Shown here: positions 1 to 8,621 of the stretch, piece after piece
Layout: each line of letters opens with the position of its first letter
How positions within the stretch are numbered: position 1 is the stretch's first letter
Assembly (NCBI RefSeq): GCF_002911695.1
Contig: NZ_PQBS01000010.1
Coordinates: forward strand, 269,034-333,033
DNA length: 64,000 nucleotides
Direction of reading: 5' to 3'
Source of the DNA: Gracilimonas amylolytica
GTDB lineage: Bacteria > Bacteroidota > Rhodothermia > Balneolales > Balneolaceae
Made by a program: the position numbers and the translations under genes
The notes under the pieces: generated by a model
Seen by the model: the letters and a program-made list of their open reading frames with translations, nothing else
The model's database searches: none
Told to the model about the DNA's origin: nothing

Positions 1-542
1 CCAATATCATTTACGGTTATATCCGATAGTGATACTTCAGTTGACCCATCCCTGTTCAGACTGCTATTGACCACGATTTTGCCCTCACTGATCCTGAGAT
101 GCTCTACCACAAGTTTGGTTTCTGACGATTCAGAAGGCTCCCCGGAAGCTGCATCCATATTATCACTGAGCCTTTTGAGGTTGATCCCCACTCCTTCCTG
201 CTCAAATAGAATCTCAGGGCTGTTTATGATGATCTCATTTACAATCACCTGATCGGATAATAGTGATCCCAGGTCAACCTTGATCGAAGCATTTTGAATG
301 AACAGGGCCGACTCATCACTGAAACTCTCAGGGTTCTTTATTGTTAATCCCTCTATGGTCCCACTGCCACCAAATACCGATATACTAACTTTATCAACGG
401 CTACTTCAGTTTGTAACAGCTCTGATCCACTCTCTTCAATTCCCGTTTTTACTACCCGGTCCACCGAAAAAGTGATCAGAAGCAGCGTCAAAATTATAGC
501 TGCAAAAATTCCTGATAATACTTTTAACGTATTCTTGCTCAT
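1..542 (-). CDS. AsmA/DUF748-like envelope protein (N-terminal part only)
   Basis: The reading frame runs off the left edge, so about 180 N-terminal residues are visible. A hydrophobic segment at about residues 8-25 looks like an uncleaved signal anchor. It is followed by a pattern typical of AsmA-type proteins: short beta-rich stretches such as SVFGGSGTIEGLTIKNP and a segment on nested integral terms (ALFIQNASIKVDLGSLL). AsmA and DUF748 proteins sit in the inner membrane, face the periplasm, and take part in lipid transport or outer-membrane homeostasis. That role is family knowledge, not something visible here. The start is the ATG read leftward from base 542; there is no obvious ribosome binding site. 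The gene is divergent from the amidohydrolase pair. The truncation is only the window edge. Confidence 0.75.
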   Translation of the reverse strand, partial: MSKNTLKVLSGIFAAIILTLLLITFSVDRVVKTGIEESGSELLQTEVAVDKVSISVFGGSGTIEGLTIKNPESFSDESALFIQNASIKVDLGSLLSDQVIVNEIIINSPEILFEQEGVGINLKRLSDNMDAASGEPSESSETKLVVEHLRISEGKIVVNSSLNRDGSTEVSLSDITVNDI

Positions 543-629
543 GTCTTTATTCTGTTTTTTATCTGATTAAATATGAATCTGTTGATAAAGTTCCATTTTC
601 CTCTTTTTACGATTGCCCTCTTTACTACC

Positions 630-653
630 TGCTCAATTTTTATAAATTGAGCA
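630..653. promoter_or_regulatory. Perfect 10-bp inverted repeat between divergent genes
   Basis: TGCTCAATTT and AAATTGAGCA are exact reverse complements separated by TTAT, in the 139-base gap between the AsmA-like gene and the amidohydrolase operon. There is no T-run after it on either strand, so it does not look like an intrinsic terminator. It ends 28 bases before the amidohydrolase start, a plausible place for an operator or 5'-UTR hairpin. Function is inferred only. Confidence 0.4.
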
Positions 654-681
654 CAGCTAATTTTTAACTAACCAAAATCTT

Positions 682-2004
682 ATGAATAAACCGATACGAA
701 GCGTTTTTCTCGCTTTGGTTTGCGTATTGTTCTTTGCGGTGGAAGGGTTTACCCAGTCCACTCCTCAGGCATTTAAAGGTGCGCAGATCATTCCTATTTC
801 AGGCGAGCCTATTGAAAATGGTGTACTCGTAGTTGAAGACGGTAAAGTCACCGCCGTTGGTGGTCCTAATACCCGCATTCCACGAGGAGCCGAAGTACAC
901 GATGTCTCAGGACATGTGATCATGCCGGGACTTGTTGACACCCACTCTCACATTGGCGATGGCGACGGCGGTGACCGTTCCGCAACCCTGCATCCCGATG
1001 TTCGCATCATGGATTCCATCGATCCAAGAAGTCCCTCTTTTAAAAGAGCCCTTGCCGGGGGTATTACCTCTGTAAATGTTATGCCGGGCTCAGGTCACCT
1101 GATGAGTGGCCAAACGGTGTACCTGAAACTGCGCAAGGCTAATGTCATTGAAGACATGCTGCTCTATACGGATGACGAAAAAACTATTTATGGCGGACTC
1201 AAAATGGCCAACGGAACCAACCCGAGGGGAAATCCACCTTCAGCCGGCACCCGTGGCAAAGCGGCTTCCATGGTTCGTGAGTTGTACATAAAAGCTCAGG
1301 AATATAAAGATAAGATCGAAGCAGCTGACGGCGATGAAAGTAAAATGCCTGCACGTGATCTTGGGCTTGAAACCCTGGTTGAAGTCCTTGAGGGCAAACG
1401 CATTGTACATAATCACACGCACGAGCATCAGGATATCCTGACCGCTATGCGACTTGCCGAAGAGTTTGGATACCGATTAGTACTTCAGCACGTCAGTGAG
1501 GCATGGAAAGTGCCTGAAGAAATTGCCAACTCTGAACAAGTTCTCGGCGCCTCTATCATCACACTCGATTCTTTTGGTGGAAAAGTTGAAGCCGCTGAGA
1601 TCAAGAACTCCAACGGTAAGTACCTGGAAGATGCCGGAGTATTAGTTGGGTTTCATACCGATGACGGCGTAACAGATTCCCGAATGTTCCTTCGGCACGC
1701 AGCCCTCGGAATTCGTGAAGGCATGAGCCGTGATGAGGCTCTCAGAGCCGTAACGATCGCCAATGCCATTATGATGGATATTGATGATCGGGTTGGTTCT
1801 CTGGAAGAAGGTAAAGATGCAGACTTCATCATACTTGATGGTGACCCATTCAGCGTGTACACACATGTTCAGGAAACCTGGATCGAAGGTCAAAAAGTCT
1901 GGGATCGCAGCAATGAGGAAGACAAGAAATATGCAACCGGTGGGTATCAGATATATCCCGGTACCATTCATACTCACCAAGGTGAAGAAGGAGGCTTGAA
2001 ATGA
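682..2004 (+). CDS. Secreted amidohydrolase (imidazolonepropionase-like), catalytically complete
   Basis: A 440-residue amidohydrolase-superfamily protein with a signal peptide (about residues 1-25, ending FTQ). The metal site looks intact: HSH at residues 88-90 after the PGLVDTHSH strand, a HNHTH cluster at 243-247, QH at 269-270, and HTDDG at 325-329. The C-terminal GSLEEGKDADFIIL motif (about 372-385) is the composite beta-sandwich typical of imidazolonepropionase/dihydroorotase relatives. Such enzymes hydrolyse C-N bonds in cyclic amides or peptides; the substrate cannot be read from sequence. It probably acts in the periplasm. Its stop overlaps the start of the next gene by four bases (ATGA), so the two are likely translationally coupled. 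The next gene is a paralogue. Confidence 0.88.
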   Translation: MNKPIRSVFLALVCVLFFAVEGFTQSTPQAFKGAQIIPISGEPIENGVLVVEDGKVTAVGGPNTRIPRGAEVHDVSGHVIMPGLVDTHSHIGDGDGGDRSATLHPDVRIMDSIDPRSPSFKRALAGGITSVNVMPGSGHLMSGQTVYLKLRKANVIEDMLLYTDDEKTIYGGLKMANGTNPRGNPPSAGTRGKAASMVRELYIKAQEYKDKIEAADGDESKMPARDLGLETLVEVLEGKRIVHNHTHEHQDILTAMRLAEEFGYRLVLQHVSEAWKVPEEIANSEQVLGASIITLDSFGGKVEAAEIKNSNGKYLEDAGVLVGFHTDDGVTDSRMFLRHAALGIREGMSRDEALRAVTIANAIMMDIDDRVGSLEEGKDADFIILDGDPFSVYTHVQETWIEGQKVWDRSNEEDKKYATGGYQIYPGTIHTHQGEEGGLK

Positions 2005-3191
2005 GATATTTAAAACAATTATTACTGATACCGGCATTATTACTGGTATTCAGTTTTTCAGCAGAAGCACAGATCGCTGTTAAAGGCGAAACCGTTTACA
2101 CCATGGCGGGTGATCCCATTTCAAACGGTGTGGTATTAATTAAAGACGGTAAGATAGAGCGTGTTGGCTCTGGTATTAATATTCCTTCCAATTATGAAGT
2201 ATATGAAGCCAAAGTGGTCACACCCGGACTGATCGATGCTCATTCGGTCGTTGGCCTTGCAGGTCACCTGAATGTAGATGCCGATCAGGATCAGCTCGAG
2301 ACTTCCAACCCCATACAGCCGGAATTGCGGGCTATTGACGCTTACAATGCTCAGGAAGCCCTCGTTGGGTTTTTACGGGATAACGGGGTCACCACGGTTC
2401 ATACCGGACATGGACCCGGAGCCCTGATAAGCGGTCAAACCATGATCGTTAAAACTACCGGAAATACGGTTAACGACAACCTGATAGAACCGTCTAAAAT
2501 GCTGGCGTTTACTTTAGGCAATAACCTGAGCCGTGCGTTCAGCAAACCGGGAACCCGAGCCAAAGGGATCGCCATGTTGAGGCAGGAACTGATCAAAGCC
2601 CAGGCGTATCTTGAAAAAAGAAACAGCGGCGAGGATTACAGCAAGGACCTCGGAATGGAAGCCCTGGCTGACTTACTTGAAGGTGAGAAAACGGCCCTTG
2701 TTACCGTTCATAAAGCCAACGATATCATGTCAGCCATTCGCCTTCAGGAGGAATTTGGCTTTCCAATGGTATTGGATGGTGTAGCGGAAGCATACCGTGT
2801 CATGGATCAGATCAAAGCAGGAGGTTATTCTGTGATCATTCATCCATCTATGATCCGTCCGGGCGGCGATGCCAAGAATGCTTCTATGGAGACTGCCGGT
2901 AAACTGTACAAAGCCGGAATCCCTATCGCATTCCAAAGTGGATATGAAGGATATGTCCCTAAAACCCGCGTGGTTCATTACGAAGCCGGAGTGGCTGCGG
3001 CCAATGGTTTAGGTAAGGATAATGCTCTTAAGGTATTGACCATTGACGCTGCAAAGCTTCTCGGAATTGACAATCGTGTAGGTTCACTGGAGCGTGGTAA
3101 AGATGCCGATGTGGTTATGTACAACGGTGACCCGCTTGAATATGTTAGTAATATCACCGGCGTATTTATCAATGGTGAAAAAGTGAAATGA
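2001..3191 (+). CDS. Secreted amidohydrolase paralogue with degraded metal site
   Basis: A 396-residue protein with a signal peptide (to about residue 24, SAEAQ) and the same overall layout as its upstream neighbour, including PGLIDAHS near residue 75-82 and GSLERGKDADVVMYNGDP near 361-377. Metal ligands differ. The HxH motif is HSV (H81 kept, second His replaced). A single His remains at 237. The QH of the paralogue is DG at 259-260, and HTDDG has become QSGYEG near 312-317. This predicts a pseudoenzyme, or a binding or structural partner of the first amidohydrolase. It overlaps the upstream gene by four bases, so the pair is probably made together. Paired amidohydrolases of this kind are common in Bacteroidota, but their roles are not well described. 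Confidence 0.85.
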   Translation: MRYLKQLLLIPALLLVFSFSAEAQIAVKGETVYTMAGDPISNGVVLIKDGKIERVGSGINIPSNYEVYEAKVVTPGLIDAHSVVGLAGHLNVDADQDQLETSNPIQPELRAIDAYNAQEALVGFLRDNGVTTVHTGHGPGALISGQTMIVKTTGNTVNDNLIEPSKMLAFTLGNNLSRAFSKPGTRAKGIAMLRQELIKAQAYLEKRNSGEDYSKDLGMEALADLLEGEKTALVTVHKANDIMSAIRLQEEFGFPMVLDGVAEAYRVMDQIKAGGYSVIIHPSMIRPGGDAKNASMETAGKLYKAGIPIAFQSGYEGYVPKTRVVHYEAGVAAANGLGKDNALKVLTIDAAKLLGIDNRVGSLERGKDADVVMYNGDPLEYVSNITGVFINGEKVK

Positions 3192-3206
3192 CACTTAAAT
3201 ATACTT

Positions 3207-3677
3207 ATGAGTATATCATATAAAGTAGCTACTGAGCCGGGAGAAATTCCGGCTCTTTTTGTTGACGCATGGATGGAAAAAGATGCCGATTACCTCGCCT
3301 CCCTGTTTTCAGTAAATGCAGAGTTTGTGAACGTGGTAGGCCTTTGGTGGCATAACCGTGAGGACATCAGAAAGGCTCATGCGTTTGGTTTTGAAAAGAT
3401 CTTCAGTGAATCGAATCTGAGGCTTATGGAAACCTCCGTTAAATATCTGAATGATGATATTGCAGTGGTTCATGCACGGATGCGGCTAAAGGACCAAACA
3501 CCCTCTAAGGCAGACGAGACTCCCTCGATCAGACAAAACATCTTTAGTTTTGTGGTAAAGAAATCAGATGATAAATGGATGTGTGAATCTGCCCACAACA
3601 CCGATATCATTCCCGGGGCTGATACTAACCTTGTGGATGAAAACGGAAAGCTAAAGTCGGTGAAATACGGAACGTAG
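3207..3677 (+). CDS. SnoaL-like/SgcJ-family NTF2-fold protein
   Basis: A 156-residue cytosolic protein without a signal peptide. The sequence (PALFVDAWMEKDADYLASLFSVNAEFVNVVG followed by a second half WWHNREDIRKAH) is the usual start of SgcJ/EcaC-like NTF2-fold proteins, in which a cone-shaped pocket holds a small molecule. Some relatives act as isomerases or hydrolases; no catalytic residues can be assigned confidently here. It follows the amidohydrolases by 15 bases on the same strand and could be the third gene of that operon. A strong terminator follows. Confidence 0.7.
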   Translation: MSISYKVATEPGEIPALFVDAWMEKDADYLASLFSVNAEFVNVVGLWWHNREDIRKAHAFGFEKIFSESNLRLMETSVKYLNDDIAVVHARMRLKDQTPSKADETPSIRQNIFSFVVKKSDDKWMCESAHNTDIIPGADTNLVDENGKLKSVKYGT

Positions 3678-3724
3678 CGAGCTGCTTTCCCCTAACCTTC
3701 GGCTCAGCGAGCTGGTGAACTTAA

Positions 3725-3758
3725 AAAAAGCCCTGCACAACTTTATGCAGGGCTTTTT
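3725..3758. terminator. Bidirectional rho-independent terminator
   Basis: A 13-bp perfect stem, AAAAAGCCCTGCA with TGCAGGGCTTTTT, around an 8-base loop. The A/T tracts on both sides make it usable from either strand. It lies between convergent genes: the NTF2-like gene from the left and the M14 peptidase from the right. Confidence 0.85.
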
Positions 3759-3790
3759 ATCTATCCTAAATAATTGATTGGGAAAACTTA

Positions 3791-6373
3791 TCAGTTGGTG
3801 GTGGCCCCACTGATCGTATTTCCAAAGAAGATGGCATTGGCAAACAGTTTATTGGTGCCGTACCAGAATGCGCGGAAATTTGGGTTATCGGTCATGGCAA
3901 TGACTTTACCTCCACCAAAACCACTTACTACCACAGCGCCGGATCCTTTGATAAGCTCCAGATTTTCATCGTTGCTGTAACCACTTGCCAGCGGATTATC
4001 CTCAGAGTAATAAACCGGTGTAGAATATGGATTTTCACCCTTCTGAATGAACAGTGTATTGTTCCTGAACAGGGTCATATCTTCCCGGTTAAATCCATAG
4101 GCCATTGGGTGGGTCAGGTCGAGTTTTGCATTAAAGATGCTTCCCCCAATAACCCCGGCACCTCGGTCTTCACCGGCTTTATCATAAGGGCGAACGGTTA
4201 CTGTTGAGTCCTCATCTTGCTTCCGCTCTACATATTCTACATCAGCAAGTCCGTGCGCTTTTGCCCAACGAATGGCATTCTTGAATACAAGCAGCGTTCC
4301 ACCGTTTCTAACCCATGTTTTCAGGTTTTCCGCGGCACCATCGGAGATGCTGTATGTACTCGCTATGATCACGTTGTAGCGACTCAGGTCCATGCGATCC
4401 ATGTTTTCATTCTTTAGAATGGATAAAGGCATATGATAACGCTGATCCAGCAGGTGCCATGCTTCACCAACTTCGCTTGAGCTGCTGCCTTCTCCTCCGA
4501 TCATGGCGATCTTCGGTTCCACTAAATTTTCAAAGTTACGGCTACCCAGGTCCATACCGGAAGGTGTTAAACCGGTTGGCAGATTATATACCGTGATCCC
4601 ATCTTCTTCCACGATCGTGTTTATAATATCGTGTACTGTTTCCGGATCATCCTGCGTTCCCATTGATACCAGAATGGTACCGTAATCAAACTGCTTGGCA
4701 CCATTGGTTATCACAGATTGAAATGGCTTGGATGCCACTTTTACGCGAGCTCCATTGGCTAACAATCGATACACGGCTCTCGGAGCATAGTATTCATCCC
4801 ACTCAAAGGCGTAGGCATAATCCGCCTTTCCGCCAATCAGCTCACCGTTTAACTCGGCGTCTTCCAGGGTAAAGTCCGAACCCAGCATGTTGGAGTTGTA
4901 ATCACGGTTCAGCTCGGCAAACGGCAGGTTAAAGGCATATGGCATGGTCCACGTAGATACATCGTAAAACAGACTATCCGTAAACTCGGTTCTGCGCTCA
5001 AACATGGCTGTCAGCAACTTATATTGTTTTTGATTCGTCGGTACGATGTAAGCTTTACCGGCTTTGAAATCATTGTAGTCTCTGCCCAGCTCATACACAT
5101 CGATCTGATTCCGTTCCAGCATCTCAGCTAAATGCATGCCACGTGCCTGGTCGGCTTCTTCACCGAAAACATAAGCTTTGATCGGGGCATCCTCAGCCTC
5201 TTCAGCTGCTTCCTGATAGAACTCACGGGTGTTGGCCAGCAATTCTTCTTTGAGTCCCTGTACCGCCTCAAGTGTTGAAAGCGAGGTCACGAACTGATTT
5301 CTAATGGTGAAAGGAAATTCCAGGATACCATGAATACTTTCCTGTGCATGTCCGCGCGAACTTCCCTGCTCAAACAAAATACCCAATGACCCATTTACAT
5401 CCGGATAGGTCGAACCTTTACCGTAGTAGAAGTCATCAAAACTCTCTTTAGAATAGTAGAGAGATTGGATATCGTCCAAAGCCTCGGCATGATATTCTGC
5501 AATCGCGCCGGTCAGTGCCTGATTTCGCTGTGGCGTCAAAGGGTGTGTTCGGGAAGGAATACCCGGCTGAAAGAAGAACGTGGAATTGGTTCCCATTTCG
5601 TGATGGTCGGTCAATACCTGTGGCACCCACTCATGGAATTTGGCTACGCGGCCCTGTGATTCAGGGTGGATCATAGGCATCCAGTCGCGGTTCAGGTCAA
5701 ACCAATAGTGATTGGTACGGCCACCGGGCCAGGTTTCATCAAACTCACGACTTTGCGGGTCGGTCACTAATACATTCTTACTCTTGTTGGTGTTAGCCCA
5801 GTGCGCAAATCGGTCCAGGCCATCCGGGTTGATACTTGGATCCACGTTAATGATCGTGTTGTTCAGCATCTCATTGATCTCAGGACCTTGTGCCGCTGCC
5901 AGGTAGTACACCACGGCAAGCGAGGCGTTTGATCCACTTGGCTCATTACCATGAACGCTGTAGCTCATTGTCACAACGGCCGGCATTTCAGAGAGATTCA
6001 GATCGTCAGAAACAGAAGCATCAGTCAGTTGCAGATGCTCTTCCTTGAGCTGATCGATGTTTCGGTGGTTTTGCGGCGAAGTGATCGTCAGCATGAGCAG
6101 CGGACGATTCTCATACGTTCGGGCATATTCTGTGATAGTTACACGGTCAGAGGCTTCCGCCACGGCATACATATAATTAACAAGCTGATCGTGCCGAACA
6201 TGCCACTCTCCCAGTTCCGCTCCTAATATTTCTGCGGGCGTAGGAATGCTTTGGTTATAGCTAACATCATCGGGAAGAAAATAATCGAGCGTGACGGGCT
6301 CAGGATTCAGTACCTGAGCTTGAGCCATCACCCCAAATAGCAACGAAAAAACGGCTGTAAATATCGCTTTCAT
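3791..6373 (-). CDS. Secreted M14-family zinc carboxypeptidase
   Basis: An 860-residue protein with a signal peptide (residues 1-20, ending AQAQ). The M14 zinc site is visible: HGNE at 141-144 supplies His and Glu, and the third ligand is in TDHHEMG (about 255-261). Substrate-binding residues appear as NPDG (182-185) and NRDW (228-231), and the likely catalytic Glu is E335 in GILFEQGSS. The peptidase domain occupies about residues 45-380. The remaining 480 residues are a large C-terminal region containing an apparent glutamine-amidotransferase-like or beta-rich segment, as in other large Bacteroidota M14 proteins. It should cleave C-terminal residues from peptides in the periplasm or outside the cell. 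It is monocistronic. Confidence 0.88.
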   Translation of the reverse strand: MKAIFTAVFSLLFGVMAQAQVLNPEPVTLDYFLPDDVSYNQSIPTPAEILGAELGEWHVRHDQLVNYMYAVAEASDRVTITEYARTYENRPLLMLTITSPQNHRNIDQLKEEHLQLTDASVSDDLNLSEMPAVVTMSYSVHGNEPSGSNASLAVVYYLAAAQGPEINEMLNNTIINVDPSINPDGLDRFAHWANTNKSKNVLVTDPQSREFDETWPGGRTNHYWFDLNRDWMPMIHPESQGRVAKFHEWVPQVLTDHHEMGTNSTFFFQPGIPSRTHPLTPQRNQALTGAIAEYHAEALDDIQSLYYSKESFDDFYYGKGSTYPDVNGSLGILFEQGSSRGHAQESIHGILEFPFTIRNQFVTSLSTLEAVQGLKEELLANTREFYQEAAEEAEDAPIKAYVFGEEADQARGMHLAEMLERNQIDVYELGRDYNDFKAGKAYIVPTNQKQYKLLTAMFERRTEFTDSLFYDVSTWTMPYAFNLPFAELNRDYNSNMLGSDFTLEDAELNGELIGGKADYAYAFEWDEYYAPRAVYRLLANGARVKVASKPFQSVITNGAKQFDYGTILVSMGTQDDPETVHDIINTIVEEDGITVYNLPTGLTPSGMDLGSRNFENLVEPKIAMIGGEGSSSSEVGEAWHLLDQRYHMPLSILKNENMDRMDLSRYNVIIASTYSISDGAAENLKTWVRNGGTLLVFKNAIRWAKAHGLADVEYVERKQDEDSTVTVRPYDKAGEDRGAGVIGGSIFNAKLDLTHPMAYGFNREDMTLFRNNTLFIQKGENPYSTPVYYSEDNPLASGYSNDENLELIKGSGAVVVSGFGGGKVIAMTDNPNFRAFWYGTNKLFANAIFFGNTISGATTN

Positions 6374-6518
6374 GGAATTTATATTTGATTGGTGGTTAGG
6401 TCTTTAATTACGAATAGTATGGTACTACTTCAAAATGAAAAATGTTTTTAAAATGATTTAGTGAGGTTGGCTCTGATTATGTATCATCTCACTCCCATTT
6501 AACTATAATGTATGCTTC

Positions 6519-7769
6519 TTGAATAAGGTACATTCCACCTTCAAATATGCCTTCGGTCCCGGACTTATCCTTGCAGCTGCGGCGGTCGGCGTCTCTCACC
6601 TGGTGCAATCTACCCGCGCCGGTGCTGACTATGGATTTACCCTGGTTTGGGCGGTCATTCTTGCCAGTTTGATGAAATACCCCTTTCTCGAATTTGGTCC
6701 CCGTTTTGCAGCCGCCACTGAAAAGAGCCTGATCGAGGGTTATGAAAGAATGGGTGGGTGGTCATTATGGATCTACATTATCTTTACGGTTGGAACCATG
6801 TTTGCCATTCAGGCGGCCGTGACTATTGTAACCGCAAGCCTGGCCATTGAGCTAACCGGAATCGACTTACCACTTTTAGCCTGGTGTGCGATCATTCTGG
6901 CAATTTGTATCTCTATATTGATCAAGGGGCAGTATTCTGCTTTAGACTCGATGATCAAAGTAGTCATAGTCGTATTAAGCCTGTCAACATTGGTCGCTTT
7001 TGCCGTTGCCTTTTTTGATGGCCATACCCCAACGATCACCGAAGCTCCATCCATCTGGAATGTAGCCGGCATCACCTTCCTGATCGCCTTGATGGGTTGG
7101 ATGCCGATTCCTATTGATGCCGCGGCCTGGCATTCCCTGTGGACCCTCGAGCGCAGCAAGCAGACCAATCACCGATCAACACTCAAAGAAAGCCTGCTGG
7201 ATTTTAACATCGGATATATAGGTTCAGCCATACTGGCTTTGATCTTCCTGGGTCTTGGAGCGATGGTCATGTTTGGAACTGGGGTAAGTTTTTCATCGGC
7301 CGGAGCAGCCTTTGCCGGACAACTCATCGACCTCTACACTCAAACCCTCGGGGAATGGGCGCATTGGATCATCGTTATTTGTGCTTTCACAACCATGTTC
7401 AGCACCACGCTTACCGTCACCGATTCCTACCCAAGAGTCAGTCGTGAGATCATTCGGGTACTGAATCCCGGATCGGTCAAGATCTCAAGGATATTCTCTT
7501 ACCGGAACCTGATGATCCTGATATCACTGACTTCAGTTGGTTTACTTTATATCACGGGCAGTCAGTTTACTTATATCATCGATCTTGCTACCTCACTCTC
7601 TTTTTTAACGGCGCCGGCCCTGGCTTACATTAATTATAAACTCATCACATCAGATCAAATAGATAAGGAGTTCAAGCCTAAGAAATGGCTGATCGTCCTC
7701 AGTTGGTTTGGTATGATATTCCTTACCGCATTTGCCCTTACCTTTTTTTACTGGCGATTTTTCATGTAG
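6519..7769 (+). CDS. NRAMP-family transporter lacking canonical metal motifs
   Basis: A 416-residue integral membrane protein with about eleven hydrophobic helices. The N-terminal YAFGPGLILAAAAVGVSHL and the TM6 region GWMPIPIDAAAWHSLW place it in the NRAMP divalent-metal transporter fold. However, the TM1 motif DPGN that coordinates metal in classic NRAMPs is not present (GVSHLVQSTRAG occupies that region), and TM6 has MPI rather than MPH. Proteins of this divergent branch are usually annotated simply as Nramp-family; their substrate is unknown. The start is a TTG; the only nearby ATG (6508) hits a stop after five codons in another frame, so TTG fits best. No clear Shine-Dalgarno sequence is seen. 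Confidence 0.8.
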   Translation: MNKVHSTFKYAFGPGLILAAAAVGVSHLVQSTRAGADYGFTLVWAVILASLMKYPFLEFGPRFAAATEKSLIEGYERMGGWSLWIYIIFTVGTMFAIQAAVTIVTASLAIELTGIDLPLLAWCAIILAICISILIKGQYSALDSMIKVVIVVLSLSTLVAFAVAFFDGHTPTITEAPSIWNVAGITFLIALMGWMPIPIDAAAWHSLWTLERSKQTNHRSTLKESLLDFNIGYIGSAILALIFLGLGAMVMFGTGVSFSSAGAAFAGQLIDLYTQTLGEWAHWIIVICAFTTMFSTTLTVTDSYPRVSREIIRVLNPGSVKISRIFSYRNLMILISLTSVGLLYITGSQFTYIIDLATSLSFLTAPALAYINYKLITSDQIDKEFKPKKWLIVLSWFGMIFLTAFALTFFYWRFFM

Positions 7770-7955
7770 AGCACCTTTCCAGCGTGCGGAGCTCCTGGAA
7801 GCGTTGCGGTGGTGATTCATGAATACCTGACCATTTCAATCAGCGAACGCTCCAAGGTCTTTTCAGACGCTTTGAGGTTCTTTTTCCGTTGTTCATTATT
7901 TACTGATAAGCTCTATATTTAAGCTCAAGATTTACAACAATTCTAAGACTCCGCT

Positions 7956-8621
7956 TTGCAACAATTATACCCTCCAAGAGAGCCTTTTAATGCCTATTCC
8001 CATTACTTAGGGGCTTTAATATCCGCCGTTTGGCTTTTCTTTTTGATAAAAGCCGGTTCCAATAGTCCGCTTTCTTATCAGGTTTCCTTTTTTGTGTACG
8101 GGATCTCGGTGATCCTCATGTTCCTTTCAAGCGGTATCTATCACACCCTGAATGTTCAGAATAAAACCGAAGAATTATTCCGTTTATTCGACCACATCAT
8201 GATCTATGTGGTCATTGCCGGCAGTTATACCCCTATGTGTGTCATAGCCCTTCAAGGTGCCTGGCAAACAGGTATGTTGATCGGTATCTGGGCCTTTGCC
8301 CTGGCCGGGATCCTCAAAAAAACGCTTTGGCTGAATGCGCCCCGCTGGCTCTCCACTGCTCTTTACCTTTTGATGGGATGGGTTTCCGTGATCATCCTTC
8401 CTCAGATCTGGAAGATCCTGCCTCATGCCTTTATTTACTGGATCGCTTTAGGTGGGTTGTTTTATACCGTCGGGGCTATTATATATGCCATCAGAAAACC
8501 GAATCCCATTCCAACTGCTTTTGGTTTCCATGAGATCTGGCATTTATTTGTAATGGGCGGGGCTTTTTCTCATTATTGGGCGATCTATCACTATTTGCCT
8601 GAATTTAAATTTGCTGCATGA
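7956..8621 (+). CDS. Hemolysin III/PAQR-family membrane protein
   Basis: A 221-residue protein with about seven transmembrane helices. The PAQR/HlyIII signatures are present: an early His in NAYSHYLG, SGIYHTLN with FDHIMIYVVIAGSYTP, and a C-terminal FHEIWHLFVMGGAFSHYWAIY. The conserved His and Asp residues are those that form the zinc-dependent ceramidase-like site in adiponectin receptors. In bacteria the function is unclear, and haemolysis is not established for most members. It has a TTG start. The 186-base gap upstream carries no recognised element. It overlaps the following gene by four bases (ATGA), suggesting coupling. Confidence 0.85.
   Translation: MQQLYPPREPFNAYSHYLGALISAVWLFFLIKAGSNSPLSYQVSFFVYGISVILMFLSSGIYHTLNVQNKTEELFRLFDHIMIYVVIAGSYTPMCVIALQGAWQTGMLIGIWAFALAGILKKTLWLNAPRWLSTALYLLMGWVSVIILPQIWKILPHAFIYWIALGGLFYTVGAIIYAIRKPNPIPTAFGFHEIWHLFVMGGAFSHYWAIYHYLPEFKFAA

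Noticed and set aside
1642..2037. 131-residue minus-strand open frame
   Set aside because: It lies wholly opposite the amidohydrolase pair, lacks a recognisable domain, and has the amino-acid composition of a shadow frame.
6809..7168. 119-residue minus-strand open frame
   Set aside because: It overlaps the NRAMP-like gene in reverse, and the matching plus frame shows clear helices.
7770..7955. TTCCAG/CTGGAA hairpin behind the NRAMP gene
   Set aside because: The loop is long and no T-run follows, so it could be chance.
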